A stretch of DNA of 64,000 nucleotides from Mucilaginibacter rivuli. Its GTDB lineage: Bacteria; Bacteroidota; Bacteroidia; Sphingobacteriales; Sphingobacteriaceae. The notes under the pieces were generated by a model. It was not told the origin of the DNA and ran no database searches. It saw only the letters and a program-made list of their open reading frames with translations. The translations under genes and the position numbers were made by a program. Of this stretch, positions 43,593 to 53,405 are shown in pieces. Position 1 is the stretch's first letter. Every line of letters begins with the position of its first letter. Location of the stretch: positions 124,001 to 188,000 of the forward strand of contig NZ_JAHXPQ010000004.1 of NCBI RefSeq assembly GCF_019391655.1, written 5' to 3'.

Positions 43593-46061
43593 TTAACCTT
43601 TAGCTTCCTTAACAGGTTTCTTTCTCAACTCTACAAAGAAAGCCCCGCCTAAAGCCAGTACCAGTAATACCGATCCGGCTAACGAGATCTTCTCGCCTGT
43701 GTAGTATGAGTTAGGGTGGAATATAAATTCGATCTTATGGTTACCTACCGGTATCTGCGCGGCACGCAGCAGGTAATCTGCACGGAAATATGGTTTTTCT
43801 GCACCATCCAACAGCATTTTCCATCCCTTGTTGTAGTATATCTCAGAGAACACCGCTACCTGTGGTGTTGTAGAACCACTTTGGTATACCAAATGATCAG
43901 GGTTATAGCTTACTAACTCTATCTTACCGGAGGTGTCTAAAGCGGTTTGCTTCTCATCTATCAGGCTGGTGTATTGTTTGTCAACAATGGCCTCATTCTT
44001 CGGACTAAAGCTGCTGATGGCCTGCATCTCCGAATCCGCATTATCCGCGAATTTTACATTTTTAACAAACCAGGCATGGCCGCAGGCTGTAGCATTACGG
44101 TGCATGGTTACACCTTGTGTTTTAGGGTCAGCAGTAATAATGTATTTTGTATTCAGCATATCCAACACATCCTGGTTTACGCTTTTGCTAAACTGGCTGC
44201 TCTGTAATTCGTCAAAACGTTTCAGTTTGGCAGCATGATAACCACCGATAGATTTATGGAAGAACGACGCATTGGCATCAGTGAACGGATCGCCCGAACT
44301 CATGTCAAATACCCTGAAATCAGGATCTTTATCGTTCATAATAAACTGGTCAACATCCCTTGGTTTAGGTTGCTGCATGTCTTCTTTGGCGCCAAAATTA
44401 TCTTCGCGCACATAGCGTTTGTCAATGGTCCAAAGGTCAACCAGTGTTAATGCCAATAACGATAATGAAACCACGGTAACATTTACCTTTTGTTTGATAA
44501 AGGCAAATAATAAACCAAAGGTCAATACCACAAATATCAGCGAACGGAAGGCATCGGCACGAGCCAGTGAGATCCTGTCTTGCACTAAAGCATTGCCAAA
44601 GGCAGTAGCTAAACCACTATCGTTATTAAACTGTTGTGTTAACTGCGCTATTAAACCTTGTTGGTTGCTGCCCCTGAACGACAGGAACAAATCGGGCATA
44701 ACAGCCAATATCAGCGTTAAGCCTCCAACAATATAAAATGCCAGTAATAGCTTTTTCAGGATAGGGCCTTTGTCTTTCGCAGCGATGATCTCGCCAACGG
44801 CAAAGAAAGCCAATATAGGGAAACACAATTGGGCTACAGCCAGAATAGATTCAACCGCCCTGAACTTATTGTACATTGGGAAATGGTTGAAGAAAAAGTC
44901 GGATACCAAAGGCCAATTTTTACCGAATGATAACAGCATGGTTAATACAATAGTACCAACCAGCCACCATTTGATCGGGTTTTTAACAATGATCAAACCA
45001 AATACAAAAAGGAAGCAAACCACGGCGCCAAAATAAAATGGTCCACCCGTAAATGGCTTTTCTCCCCAATAGAACGGCATGTTCTGTGCAAAATTTAGGG
45101 CCTGAGTTGGGTCAACACCTTTGCTGGTTAATACCTGTACGGTTTTAGCATCCTGGTCTAAAGTAGTAGCACCGCCTCCGCCATAAATGTTAGGCACTAA
45201 AAAGGTTAAGCACTCGCCTACACCCTGGCTCCATTGGTAAGCATAATCTTTACCTAAGCCGGTGCTTGGTTCGGTAGTATGTTGTGTTAAATTTGATTTA
45301 CCACGGTTGGTTTCCTGTCCGTATTCAAAGGTTGACCATAGCATGGATGCGTTTACGGCAAGCGCCAGTAAAGTAGCCACGGCAAGATAGCCTATGGCAG
45401 TACCAAATGGTTTTAATTGTTTTGATTTGAAGGCCTGGTACAATTCAACGCCTACCAAAATCAAAATGGCAAACATGAGGTAATAGGTCATTTGAATGTG
45501 GTTGGCACGGATCTCCATCGCCAAAAAGAAAGCCGTTAATGCCGACCCCAGCAAATACCTTCCACGCAAAGTGAGTATAATACCCGCCAGTATAGGCGCA
45601 AAAAAGGCTATGGCAAAGGCCTGGTTGGCATGCCCCGCCCCCAGCAAAATAATGTTGTAAGATGAAAACGCGAAAGCGATAGCCCCAGCTGCCGATAGCC
45701 ACGGATTCAGTTTTAAAACGCAAAACAACAGGTAAGCGCCAAGCAGGTACAGCAAAGCCGTATCAACCGGTACCGGGAAAGTCGCCTTTAAAGCTTTAAC
45801 CACATAACTGGTAATGTTATTGGGATAAGGTACCCAGATCTGGAAGGCAGGCATACCGCCAAAAAGCTGGTTTGTCCAAAGTATGGTGGTGTCTTTTTCT
45901 TTGTATTTGTTTATTTCGGCCTGTGTGCCCTGGGCGTGTAAAACGTCGCCCTGGCCAAGTACCTTGCCCTGGAAAGCAGGGGTAAAATAGAAAAAGCAGA
46001 TTGCAAAGAAACCCGCGATAATGGCCAAATGAATGCCATTGTTTTTAAACCAATTGTTCAT
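43593..46061 (-). CDS. YfhO-family large membrane protein (GT-C-like)
   Basis: 822 residues, about 12-14 membrane helices, then a C-terminal soluble domain. The N-terminal part has GQGDVLHAQGTQAEINKY and LLGAGHANQAFAIAF, and the end reads NKGWKMLLDGAEKPYFRADYLLRAAQIPVGNHKIEFIFHP, the characteristic C-terminal domain of YfhO. The family is thought to glycosylate lipoteichoic acid in Firmicutes; its Bacteroidota role is unknown. Followed on the same strand by nothing within 170 bases. Confidence 0.9.
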   Translation of the reverse strand: MNNWFKNNGIHLAIIAGFFAICFFYFTPAFQGKVLGQGDVLHAQGTQAEINKYKEKDTTILWTNQLFGGMPAFQIWVPYPNNITSYVVKALKATFPVPVDTALLYLLGAYLLFCVLKLNPWLSAAGAIAFAFSSYNIILLGAGHANQAFAIAFFAPILAGIILTLRGRYLLGSALTAFFLAMEIRANHIQMTYYLMFAILILVGVELYQAFKSKQLKPFGTAIGYLAVATLLALAVNASMLWSTFEYGQETNRGKSNLTQHTTEPSTGLGKDYAYQWSQGVGECLTFLVPNIYGGGGATTLDQDAKTVQVLTSKGVDPTQALNFAQNMPFYWGEKPFTGGPFYFGAVVCFLFVFGLIIVKNPIKWWLVGTIVLTMLLSFGKNWPLVSDFFFNHFPMYNKFRAVESILAVAQLCFPILAFFAVGEIIAAKDKGPILKKLLLAFYIVGGLTLILAVMPDLFLSFRGSNQQGLIAQLTQQFNNDSGLATAFGNALVQDRISLARADAFRSLIFVVLTFGLLFAFIKQKVNVTVVSLSLLALTLVDLWTIDKRYVREDNFGAKEDMQQPKPRDVDQFIMNDKDPDFRVFDMSSGDPFTDANASFFHKSIGGYHAAKLKRFDELQSSQFSKSVNQDVLDMLNTKYIITADPKTQGVTMHRNATACGHAWFVKNVKFADNADSEMQAISSFSPKNEAIVDKQYTSLIDEKQTALDTSGKIELVSYNPDHLVYQSGSTTPQVAVFSEIYYNKGWKMLLDGAEKPYFRADYLLRAAQIPVGNHKIEFIFHPNSYYTGEKISLAGSVLLVLALGGAFFVELRKKPVKEAKG

Positions 46062-46132
46062 TAAGTTGATTATATGATGTTCAAAAATATGAAATTGAGC
46101 GGGAATACAAATTTTAAATTGGTTTTAAAGCC

Positions 46133-46423
46133 TTAACACTTCAGGGTACCTGCCCTGAGCACAAAAAACAATAAAACCAAACCGGCTAAGCTGATGCAAT
46201 ACGCAATGGTACGTACCTTATCATACATTTCGCGCTCGCGGTGTACCTGGTAGGCGTTATATAGCGCGAGGCCGCCTATCACCACCCAAAAAAACCAGTC
46301 GATATGGCTGCACATGGCCCAAAACTGGATGGCTAATGCAACCGTAACATAGTTAGCCGTTATCAAAAAGAATGATTCGGGGGTATTAAAGTGCCGGCGT
46401 TTAAATACTTCTTCGGGAAGCAT
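46133..46423 (-). CDS. Small two/three-helix membrane protein, unknown
   Basis: 96 residues: VTVALAIQFWAMCS, WFFWVVIGGLALYNAYQV and ISLAGLVLLFFVL are hydrophobic helices. No known family recognised. It is two bases downstream of the DUF4834 gene in the same direction, and 71 bases upstream of yfhO, so it is probably cotranscribed with both. Confidence 0.65.
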   Translation of the reverse strand: MLPEEVFKRRHFNTPESFFLITANYVTVALAIQFWAMCSHIDWFFWVVIGGLALYNAYQVHREREMYDKVRTIAYCISLAGLVLLFFVLRAGTLKC

Positions 46424-46425
46424 AG

Positions 46426-46668
46426 TTATTTAATTTCTTCGTAGTCTATAAAATCACCTTCAGAATCAGGTATAGATGCCTTTGTCTTTGGCGCATAGTC
46501 TACATGCACTTTATTATCGGGTTTGCGTTGTTGCTGATATTGCTGACCGGCCTGTTGCTGCGCCTTATTAACCACACGCTGAAAAAGCATAGGCAATAAC
46601 AAACGGATAAGCATCCGTATAAAATACAGCACAACAATGGCGGTTACTAAAAATTCAATAAATTCCAT
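46426..46668 (-). CDS. DUF4834-family small membrane protein
   Basis: 80 residues: an N-terminal helix (IEFLVTAIVVLYFIRMLIRLLLPML), a Gln-rich linker (AQQQAGQQYQQQ) and an acidic end (DSEGDFIDYEEIK). This is the DUF4834 plan conserved in Bacteroidota. Function not known. First gene of a probable three-gene unit with the small membrane protein and YfhO. Confidence 0.8.
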   Translation of the reverse strand: MEFIEFLVTAIVVLYFIRMLIRLLLPMLFQRVVNKAQQQAGQQYQQQRKPDNKVHVDYAPKTKASIPDSEGDFIDYEEIK

Positions 46669-46824
46669 TTGTTAAATTGTAAAGCTCAAAATTACATAAA
46701 TTAATTCCACAAGTAAAAACAGGCGGAACATAACAATGCCACACTTATTAAGTGCATAACGGCATAATTGTTTGTTTATGTTATGGAGGTTGGCTATTGA
46801 GTTACAAAAATGACGAAAAGTAAA

Positions 46825-47682
46825 CTATTGCTTAATAGCAGGCAGGGTAAGTTTCACCCAAAAATCTTCAGACTGGTTCATATCCGATTTATTTTGCTGA
46901 TCCTGACTGCCACCACCGAGACGGCCGCCTCTACGGCCGCCGCCACCCATTCGTCCGCCGCCACCACCAAATCCACCACCGCCCGAGCCGCCAATGCCTT
47001 CCATGCCACCGCCCTCCGGCCGGCCATCTTTTTTGGGTTTCTCCATACCATTAATTGATATATTGATGGCTAATTCGTTGGCTTTATTGGACTTTAAGTA
47101 TAAGAATTTGAGTGGGATAGCTATCTCATAGCCAAGGTTGTGTTTATCATCAAACTTAACAGCGGCTTTAAAGCCATAGGTATTAGCTGTGGTTATCACA
47201 TCGCTCTCCACATCTTTAAACCCTGATACCTTTATGCTGGTTGATTGTATGAGCGATGGCGGCCTGTTCAGTTCCTGACTGTCATCATTGTCTGCTGTGG
47301 GACGGGTAAATATGGCGTTCTTATCGGGAATGGGGTATGTAAGGTTATACTTTTTGCTTTTTTTACCATCCGGGTTAACCGAAACCGTAATGCCGCCTGC
47401 CATAATTTTATGTATCACTTGCCTGTCGGCTGCTGATATGGCCACATACAGATCGGAATCATTATCTGCTATCGCATAATTCAGCTTGGTTTTTTCATCG
47501 TATAAAGCCAGCGAATCGCCCCATTCTTTTATCGAACCATCAACGCTAACATTATCAGGTGCTTTTTGTATTTGCGGGTTATTACCTTGCGCATGTGTAT
47601 CCATAATAAGGAGCAACAGCAAGGCAACAGTAATCAATATAGCTACCGAAGTGGTAATAAAGTACTTGAAGTAATTTTTCAT
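46825..47682 (-). CDS. Exported protein with CBM9-like domain and glycine-rich C-terminus
   Basis: 285 residues: a membrane or signal segment (ITVALLLLLIMDTHAQ), then a CBM9/DOMON-like beta domain (VSVDGSIKEWGDSLALYDEKTKLNYAIADNDSDLYVAIS) at about 40-210, then a strongly Gly-rich low-complexity stretch of about 45 residues with Arg, and a final conserved EDFWVKLTLP. Similar carbohydrate-binding type 9 domains are fused to many Bacteroidota proteins. The Gly/Arg-rich tail is unusual. Single gene, monocistronic by spacing. Confidence 0.72.
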   Translation of the reverse strand: MKNYFKYFITTSVAILITVALLLLLIMDTHAQGNNPQIQKAPDNVSVDGSIKEWGDSLALYDEKTKLNYAIADNDSDLYVAISAADRQVIHKIMAGGITVSVNPDGKKSKKYNLTYPIPDKNAIFTRPTADNDDSQELNRPPSLIQSTSIKVSGFKDVESDVITTANTYGFKAAVKFDDKHNLGYEIAIPLKFLYLKSNKANELAINISINGMEKPKKDGRPEGGGMEGIGGSGGGGFGGGGGRMGGGGRRGGRLGGGSQDQQNKSDMNQSEDFWVKLTLPAIKQ

Positions 47683-47788
47683 GATAAGGGCATTTACCGG
47701 GTTTTGGTGTAAAGTACCCTTATCAAAATGAAAATAGCATGAATTATTGAAACAATCTATCGCTAAACTTAAACGTATAGCGCACTTG

Positions 47789-49819
47789 TTACGAAAATTT
47801 TTCCTCCATCATTTTTTCCAGCACAAACATTTCATCGCGCAGTTTGGCAGCCAGTAAAAAGTCCATATCCTTGGCTGCGGTAAGCATTTGTTTTTTTGTG
47901 TTTTCGATAGATTTTTTGAGTTCGGGCTTGGTCATGTACTGCACTATCGGGTCGGCGGCAATTGTTGCCGCGGCATTGCTCTCAATGTATTCGCGCTGTA
48001 CACCACCTTTAAAATCGACTACTGATGTTTGCTCAATAATGCCCTCCTTGCTTTTGCCTACTGTTTTTGGCGTAATACCATGTTCGGTATTGTAAGCTAT
48101 TTGCTTATCGCGACGGCGATTGGTTTCGTCTATCGTTATCTGCATCGAATCGGTTACCTTATCGCCATACATAATTACCCGGCCCCTATCGTTACGGGCG
48201 GCGCGGCCTATAGTTTGTATCAACGAACGTTCAGAGCGCAGAAAACCTTCTTTATCGGCATCCAGAATAGCCACCAAACTTACTTCGGGTAAGTCCAATC
48301 CCTCACGCAATAAGTTGATACCGATTAACACATCAAACTCGCCTAAACGTAAGCCACGCAGAATTTCCACCCGCTCCAAAGTTTTTACTTCCGAGTGGAT
48401 GTAGCGGCACTTGATCCCCAACCTGTCCATATATTTTGCCAACTCTTCGGCCATGCGTTTGGTAAGGGTGGTTACCAATACGCGGTCGCCCAGTTTGATG
48501 GTTTTGTCTACTTCGTCCAGCAGGTCATCCACCTGGTTAATTACCGGGCGGACTTCGATAACCGGGTCCAACAATCCTGTCGGGCGAATTACCTGCTCCA
48601 CAAAAACACCATCACATTTCTCCATTTCAAAATCACCGGGGGTTGCGCTTACGTAAATGGTTTGCGGCGCAAGGTTTTCAAACTCCTGGAAGTTGAGCGG
48701 GCGGTTATCCAAAGCCGCAGGCAAGCGGAAACCATAATCAACCAGTGATATTTTTCGACTCCTGTCGCCGCCATACATCGCCCGTATTTGCGGCACTGTA
48801 ACGTGGCTCTCATCAATCACCATCAGGTAATCATCAGGGAAATAATCCAGCAAACAGAATGGCCTGGCACCCGGTTTACGCCCATCAAAAAAGCGGGAGT
48901 AATTTTCAATACCCGAGCAGTAACCCAATTCGCGTATCATTTCCAGATCGTAGTTCACCCGCTCTTCCAAACGCTTGGCTTCTAAAAAGCGACCATCGTT
49001 AATAAACTGTTTTTTGCGGCCCTCCAACTCTTCCTGTATCTCCCAAACGGATTGCTGGAAACGCTCGCGGGGAGCAACGTACAGGTTGGCAGGATACACC
49101 ACCATATCCTTCATCTTTTCCACCGTTTTTCCCGTTTGGGGATCGAAGGTAGAAAGCTCTTCAATATCATCACCAAAAAACGAAACGCGGTAAGCCACAT
49201 CCATATTGGCCGGGAAAATATCAACTACATCGCCCTTTACCCTAAAGTTGCCCCGGCGGAAATCGGCGGTGGTACGGGCATACAATATCTCCACTAAACG
49301 GTGTAAAAAAGCATTGCGGCTAACCCTTGTGCCCACAGAAAAACGGAACACCGAGTTGGCAAAATCCTCAGGGTTACCCATACCATAAATGCAGGAAATA
49401 GATGATACCACGATCACGTCCCTGCGCCCCGACATTAATGCCGATGTGGTACGTAAACGCAGCTTTTCTATCTCATCATTTATCTGCAGATCTTTTTCAA
49501 TATAGGTATTTGATGAGGGGATGAAAGCTTCGGGCTGGTAATAATCGTAATAGGATACAAAGTAATTTACCGCGTTTTCTGGGAAGAACTGCTTAAACTC
49601 GCCATACAACTGCGCCGCCAGGGTTTTATTGTGACTAAGTATCAACGTTGGCTTTTGCGTTTGCTGTATCACGTTGGCAACGGTAAACGTTTTACCCGAG
49701 CCGGTAACCCCCAGCAGCGTTTGGTAATTATCGCCATTGTTAACGCCCTGAACCAATTGTTTTATGGCTTCGGGCTGGTCGCCATCAGGCTTATAATGCG
49801 AGGTTAATTTAAATTCCAT
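47789..49819 (-). CDS. uvrB: Excinuclease ABC subunit B
   Basis: 676 residues, full length. FKLTSHYKPDGDQPEAI, Walker A GVTGSGKTFT (about 38-47), the beta-hairpin region (SYYDYYQPEAFIPSSNTYIEKD), helicase motifs DESHVT and IGRAARN, and the C-terminal UVR domain (KSIENTKKQMLTAAKDMDFLLAAKLRDEM). It verifies damage with UvrA and loads UvrC in nucleotide-excision repair. Isolated gene; start codon is unambiguous. Confidence 0.98.
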   Translation of the reverse strand: MEFKLTSHYKPDGDQPEAIKQLVQGVNNGDNYQTLLGVTGSGKTFTVANVIQQTQKPTLILSHNKTLAAQLYGEFKQFFPENAVNYFVSYYDYYQPEAFIPSSNTYIEKDLQINDEIEKLRLRTTSALMSGRRDVIVVSSISCIYGMGNPEDFANSVFRFSVGTRVSRNAFLHRLVEILYARTTADFRRGNFRVKGDVVDIFPANMDVAYRVSFFGDDIEELSTFDPQTGKTVEKMKDMVVYPANLYVAPRERFQQSVWEIQEELEGRKKQFINDGRFLEAKRLEERVNYDLEMIRELGYCSGIENYSRFFDGRKPGARPFCLLDYFPDDYLMVIDESHVTVPQIRAMYGGDRSRKISLVDYGFRLPAALDNRPLNFQEFENLAPQTIYVSATPGDFEMEKCDGVFVEQVIRPTGLLDPVIEVRPVINQVDDLLDEVDKTIKLGDRVLVTTLTKRMAEELAKYMDRLGIKCRYIHSEVKTLERVEILRGLRLGEFDVLIGINLLREGLDLPEVSLVAILDADKEGFLRSERSLIQTIGRAARNDRGRVIMYGDKVTDSMQITIDETNRRRDKQIAYNTEHGITPKTVGKSKEGIIEQTSVVDFKGGVQREYIESNAAATIAADPIVQYMTKPELKKSIENTKKQMLTAAKDMDFLLAAKLRDEMFVLEKMMEEKFS

Positions 49820-49945
49820 TGAATATCAAAAATACACATTTTAGACTCAAGAACCGAGAATCAAGAATTAAGATTACATACCGTTAATAAATCAATTTCA
49901 CTGATTTTCTTAATTTGCATATCTGCACATTTACTCATCTGCACA

Positions 49946-50815
49946 TTAAACCTTCTTGTATTCCCGCTGATAACTCAAGGGGCTTTTTCCGGTAATCAGT
50001 TTAAAATATTTATGAAAGCCCACCAGGTTATTAAAACCACATTCAAAACATATTTGTTTGATGTTGAGGCGGTCTTCTATCAGCAGTTTGCAGGCATCGC
50101 CAACGCGTATCTCAATTAAAAACTGCGAGTACGTTTTGCGTGTGCGCGATTTAAAGTACCTGCAAAACGAGTTCTCGCTGATGCGGGCTATATCGGCAAT
50201 TTCGCTTAACTGTATCTTACGGCGAAAATGTGCGAGCGAGTATTCATAAATGGCATTAATACGTTCATTCTCCTGGTCGTCAAAATCATGCCGAAACCCT
50301 ATCGACGATAAAAATACAAGTTTATTGCAAGCCGCTATGGCCGATAAAACATCCAGCAAACTGATAATACGATGGATACCTTCGCCGGCTATCATCCTTT
50401 TAATTAAACCGGCTACTGTTTCGGCCGTACTACCCGATATATGAACACCGCGTTTAGCCTTTTCAAGCAATTGCTTAATGGGCTTATTTTCGGGAAGATT
50501 CAAAAAGTGTTCACCCCAAAAATTTTCGGCAAAGTGTATTACCGCCGCATCCGCATTTAATGTAGTATCGGGCTCAAAGTATGCATCATCATAGCGCCAG
50601 TAGTGTGGCAAATGGGCGCCTACCATTACCACATCGCCAACATTAAAGCGCATAATATGATCGCCAATAAAAACAGTCCCGCTCCCTTTGCGGATGTGCA
50701 CCAGCTCCACCTCAGGGTGATAATGCCATAGGTTATTAATATAAGGGTACATATCCTGCCGCACACTGAAAGAATGGGTAGGCTCGTTGGTTACTTTAAG
50801 CAGCTGTGGCTTCAT
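49946..50815 (-). CDS. AraC-family regulator of the fucose cluster
   Basis: 289 residues: N-terminal cupin (YHPEVELVHIRKGSGTVFIGD, about 30-110) and C-terminal double helix-turn-helix (KIQLSEIADIARISENSFCRYFKSRTRKTYSQFLIEIR, then KQICFECGFNNLVGFHKYFKLITGKSPLSYQR). Divergent to fucP, so most likely an L-fucose-responsive activator. The FGFNN and FHKYFK patterns are typical of Bacteroidota sugar regulators. Confidence 0.9.
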   Translation of the reverse strand: MKPQLLKVTNEPTHSFSVRQDMYPYINNLWHYHPEVELVHIRKGSGTVFIGDHIMRFNVGDVVMVGAHLPHYWRYDDAYFEPDTTLNADAAVIHFAENFWGEHFLNLPENKPIKQLLEKAKRGVHISGSTAETVAGLIKRMIAGEGIHRIISLLDVLSAIAACNKLVFLSSIGFRHDFDDQENERINAIYEYSLAHFRRKIQLSEIADIARISENSFCRYFKSRTRKTYSQFLIEIRVGDACKLLIEDRLNIKQICFECGFNNLVGFHKYFKLITGKSPLSYQREYKKV

Positions 50816-50839
50816 TAAACTTAAAACTCGTTAATAATG

Positions 50840-50875
50840 AATAAACTTGTTATTTATATGCCAAAATAGTTTATT
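50840..50875. promoter_or_regulatory. Inverted repeat between araC-type regulator and fucP
   Basis: AATAAAC (50840-50846) and GTTTATT (50869-50875), 22 bases apart, lie between the divergent genes. A plausible AraC-type binding region; A+T-rich context makes chance possible. Confidence 0.35.
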
Positions 50876-50952
50876 ATTTAAACATATCAAACAAATTGAA
50901 TTACGGCAAAACCTTCTTTCTTTGTAATACCAATTATTTATCAAAAAAAATT

Positions 50953-52266
50953 ATGCAACCAAACACTTCTAAGCCTATACAGCAAAGTGGAGGTAACAAA
51001 AGCCAGGTGTTTGCCTTTGCGCTTGTTACTACCTTGTTTTTTTTATGGGGTTTTGCCCATAACCTCGACCCGATACTTATACCACACTTAAAAAAATCGT
51101 TTACGCTTTCAACCGTACAAGCCACACTGGTAGATTCGGCCGTATTCATTGCCTACTTTGTAATGGCTATCCCTGCCGGTTTTATCATGAAAAAGTATGG
51201 TTATAAATCAGGCATCATTATAGGCTTACTGTCTTTTGCATGTGGTGCTTTTTTGTTCATTCCGGCGGCAAATGCGCAATCATATGCTTTTTTCCTGGTG
51301 GCCCTATTCATTATAGCTTGCGGACTGACAACCCTTGAAACCGCAGCAAATCCATATGTAACAGTTTTAGGCGACCCGGAAACAGGCACTTTCAGGCTAA
51401 ACCTATCTCAAACCTTTAACGGCCTTGCAGCTGCCTTAGCACCTGTTATTGGCGCACGCATAATTTTAACCAAAGGTTATACTGATGACCAGTTAAAAGT
51501 GATGACAGAAGGTGCAAAAAAATTAGCCCTGGCTACCGAAGCCTCATCGGTAAAAATGCCTTATTTTGTTTTAGGTGCAATTTTAGTTGTTATAGCCATA
51601 GCATTCGCGTTAACCAAACTCCCTAAGATCCAACAAACCGAAGAGCATCCAACAAGCAAAAATATCTGGCACGCATTTAAACATAAGCATTTATCGTGGG
51701 GTGTTGCCGCGCAGTTTTTTTATGTGGGTGCACAGGTATCGGTATTTAGTTTATTTATATTGTATGCTACCAAATCTGCCGGATTAACCGAAGTTAAAGC
51801 TGCCGATTATTTGGGCGCTTGTGGCTTAGCATTTCTTATAGGCAGGTTTTTAGGTACTATTTTAATGCGATTTATCAAACCTAATATTTTGTTGGGCTTG
51901 TATGCGGTAATTAACATTGTATTATGTGTTGTAGCTATTACTGCAAGTGGCATGATAACTGTTTACACCGTTATAGGCATTTGTTTCTTCATGTCTATTA
52001 TGTTCCCTACTATTTTCTCACTTGGAATAAAAGGCCTTGGAGGAGATACCGAGTTTGGTAGCAGTTTAATTATCATGTCGATAGTTGGTGGCGCTATACT
52101 GCCGAGGGCTTTTGGCATGATTGGCGAAGGTACGGGCAACATCCAGAATGGTTATATTGTTCCGTTGGCTTGCTTTGTTATAATAGCGATATTTGGCTTT
52201 TCAGGATACAAAATAGCCACAAAGGCTGATGTTGAAATTGCCATTGACCCTGGAAATTTAGGATAA
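50953..52266 (+). CDS. fucP: L-fucose:H+ symporter permease FucP
   Basis: 438 residues from the ATG at 50953 (the open frame extends 19 codons further). Twelve helices in MFS style. GFAHNLDPILIPHLKKSF, FIAYFVMAIPAGFIMKKYGYKSG and LETAANPYVTVLG are signature blocks of FucP (the ANPY block). It imports L-fucose or a related 6-deoxyhexose for the downstream non-phosphorylated pathway. Confidence 0.93.
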   Translation: MQPNTSKPIQQSGGNKSQVFAFALVTTLFFLWGFAHNLDPILIPHLKKSFTLSTVQATLVDSAVFIAYFVMAIPAGFIMKKYGYKSGIIIGLLSFACGAFLFIPAANAQSYAFFLVALFIIACGLTTLETAANPYVTVLGDPETGTFRLNLSQTFNGLAAALAPVIGARIILTKGYTDDQLKVMTEGAKKLALATEASSVKMPYFVLGAILVVIAIAFALTKLPKIQQTEEHPTSKNIWHAFKHKHLSWGVAAQFFYVGAQVSVFSLFILYATKSAGLTEVKAADYLGACGLAFLIGRFLGTILMRFIKPNILLGLYAVINIVLCVVAITASGMITVYTVIGICFFMSIMFPTIFSLGIKGLGGDTEFGSSLIIMSIVGGAILPRAFGMIGEGTGNIQNGYIVPLACFVIIAIFGFSGYKIATKADVEIAIDPGNLG

Positions 52267-52272
52267 ACCGAC

Positions 52273-52608
52273 ATGCAAAAATACTGCCTCGCCTGCGACC
52301 TTGTTGACGATCCGGCCCTGATTGCCGAGTACGAGCATTGGCACCTGCATGAGAACAAATGGCCCGAAATAATGAAGAGCATTACCGATTTCGGTATTAC
52401 CAATATGGAGATATACCGCTTTGGCACACGCCTTTTTATGATAATGGAAACCGATAATAGCTTTAACTTTGAGCGTAAAGCCGCGGCTGATGCTGTGAAC
52501 CCCAAGGTACAGGAATGGGAACAACTGATGTGGAAGTTTCAGCAGGCCATACCGGGCTCAAAACCGGGCGAAAAATGGGTGCTGATGAATAAGATATTTC
52601 AATTATAA
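52273..52608 (+). CDS. L-fucose/L-rhamnose mutarotase (RhaM family)
   Basis: 111 residues. CLACDLVDDPALIAEYEHWH and ITNMEIYRFGTRLFMIMETD are the RhaM-family dimeric ferredoxin-like fold with conserved Tyr and His. Inside a fucose operon it most likely interconverts fucose anomers. Six bases after fucP and four before the SDR gene. Confidence 0.86.
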   Translation: MQKYCLACDLVDDPALIAEYEHWHLHENKWPEIMKSITDFGITNMEIYRFGTRLFMIMETDNSFNFERKAAADAVNPKVQEWEQLMWKFQQAIPGSKPGEKWVLMNKIFQL

Positions 52609-52611
52609 TAT

Positions 52612-53376
52612 ATGTTAAGTTTAAAAGGGAAAATAGCGGTAGTTACCGGCGGCGGGAGCGGGATAGGCCGGGCAGTAGCCAAAGTGTTTGCCAAACAAGG
52701 TGCCGGCGTACACATTTTAGATGTGAGCCTGGCCGCGGGCGAAACAGTAGTTAACGAAATTACAGCAGATGGCGGTATTGCCTATACACATGCCTGCGAT
52801 GTGAGCAATCAGCAACAGGTTAGCGCTGTTTTTGATCATATTGGCATTGTGAATTTGTTGGTAAATAATGCAGGGATAGCCCACGTTGGCCGTGCCGATA
52901 CTACTAACGAAGAAGATTTTATGCGCGTGTTCAACATCAATGTGCGTGGCGTTTACAACTGCCTGCATGCTGCCTTGCCAATAATGAAAGCTAATGGCGG
53001 TGGCGCGATACTTAACTTATCATCTATAGGTGCGGTAGTGGGTATTGCCGACAGGTTTGCTTACAGCATGAGTAAAGGTGCCGTACATGGGATGACACTT
53101 TCAACCGCGCGTGATTACCTGGCCGATGGTATCCGCTGTAATTCCATATCCCCGGCAAGGGTACACACCCCTTTTGTGGATGGCTTTATCGCTAAAAACT
53201 ATCCCGGCAAGGAAGAAGAGATGTTTGAAAAACTATCAAAATCACAACCCATTGGCCGTATGGGCAACCCTGAAGAAATTGCCAATTTGATATTATACCT
53301 ATGCTCGGATGAAGCATCATTCATCACCGGCTGTGATTACCATATTGATGGCGGATTTATAAAATTGAATAATTAA
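52612..53376 (+). CDS. SDR dehydrogenase of the fucose pathway (2-keto-3-deoxy-L-fuconate or L-fucose dehydrogenase)
   Basis: 254 residues. VTGGGSGIGRAV (residues about 10-21), NNAGIAHVG, and the active site SSIGAVVGIADRFAYSMSKG with Tyr-x3-Lys complete. ISPARVHTPFVDGF is in the substrate loop. In known fucose clusters one SDR oxidises fucose and another oxidises 2-keto-3-deoxyfuconate; which of the two this is cannot be decided by eye, but neighbourhood with the FAH hydrolase favours the second. Confidence 0.85.
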   Translation: MLSLKGKIAVVTGGGSGIGRAVAKVFAKQGAGVHILDVSLAAGETVVNEITADGGIAYTHACDVSNQQQVSAVFDHIGIVNLLVNNAGIAHVGRADTTNEEDFMRVFNINVRGVYNCLHAALPIMKANGGGAILNLSSIGAVVGIADRFAYSMSKGAVHGMTLSTARDYLADGIRCNSISPARVHTPFVDGFIAKNYPGKEEEMFEKLSKSQPIGRMGNPEEIANLILYLCSDEASFITGCDYHIDGGFIKLNN

Positions 53377-53405
53377 GTCGCGCTAAAGCGCTAAGAAAAA
53401 GCATT

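Noticed and set aside
44419..45036. ORFs on the plus strand over the YfhO gene
   Set aside because: Overlap an intact 822-residue family gene; composition reflects the antisense of hydrophobic codons.
46133..46668. Toxin-antitoxin pair of two small genes
   Set aside because: Both are membrane proteins, one clearly DUF4834; order and composition do not fit a TA module.
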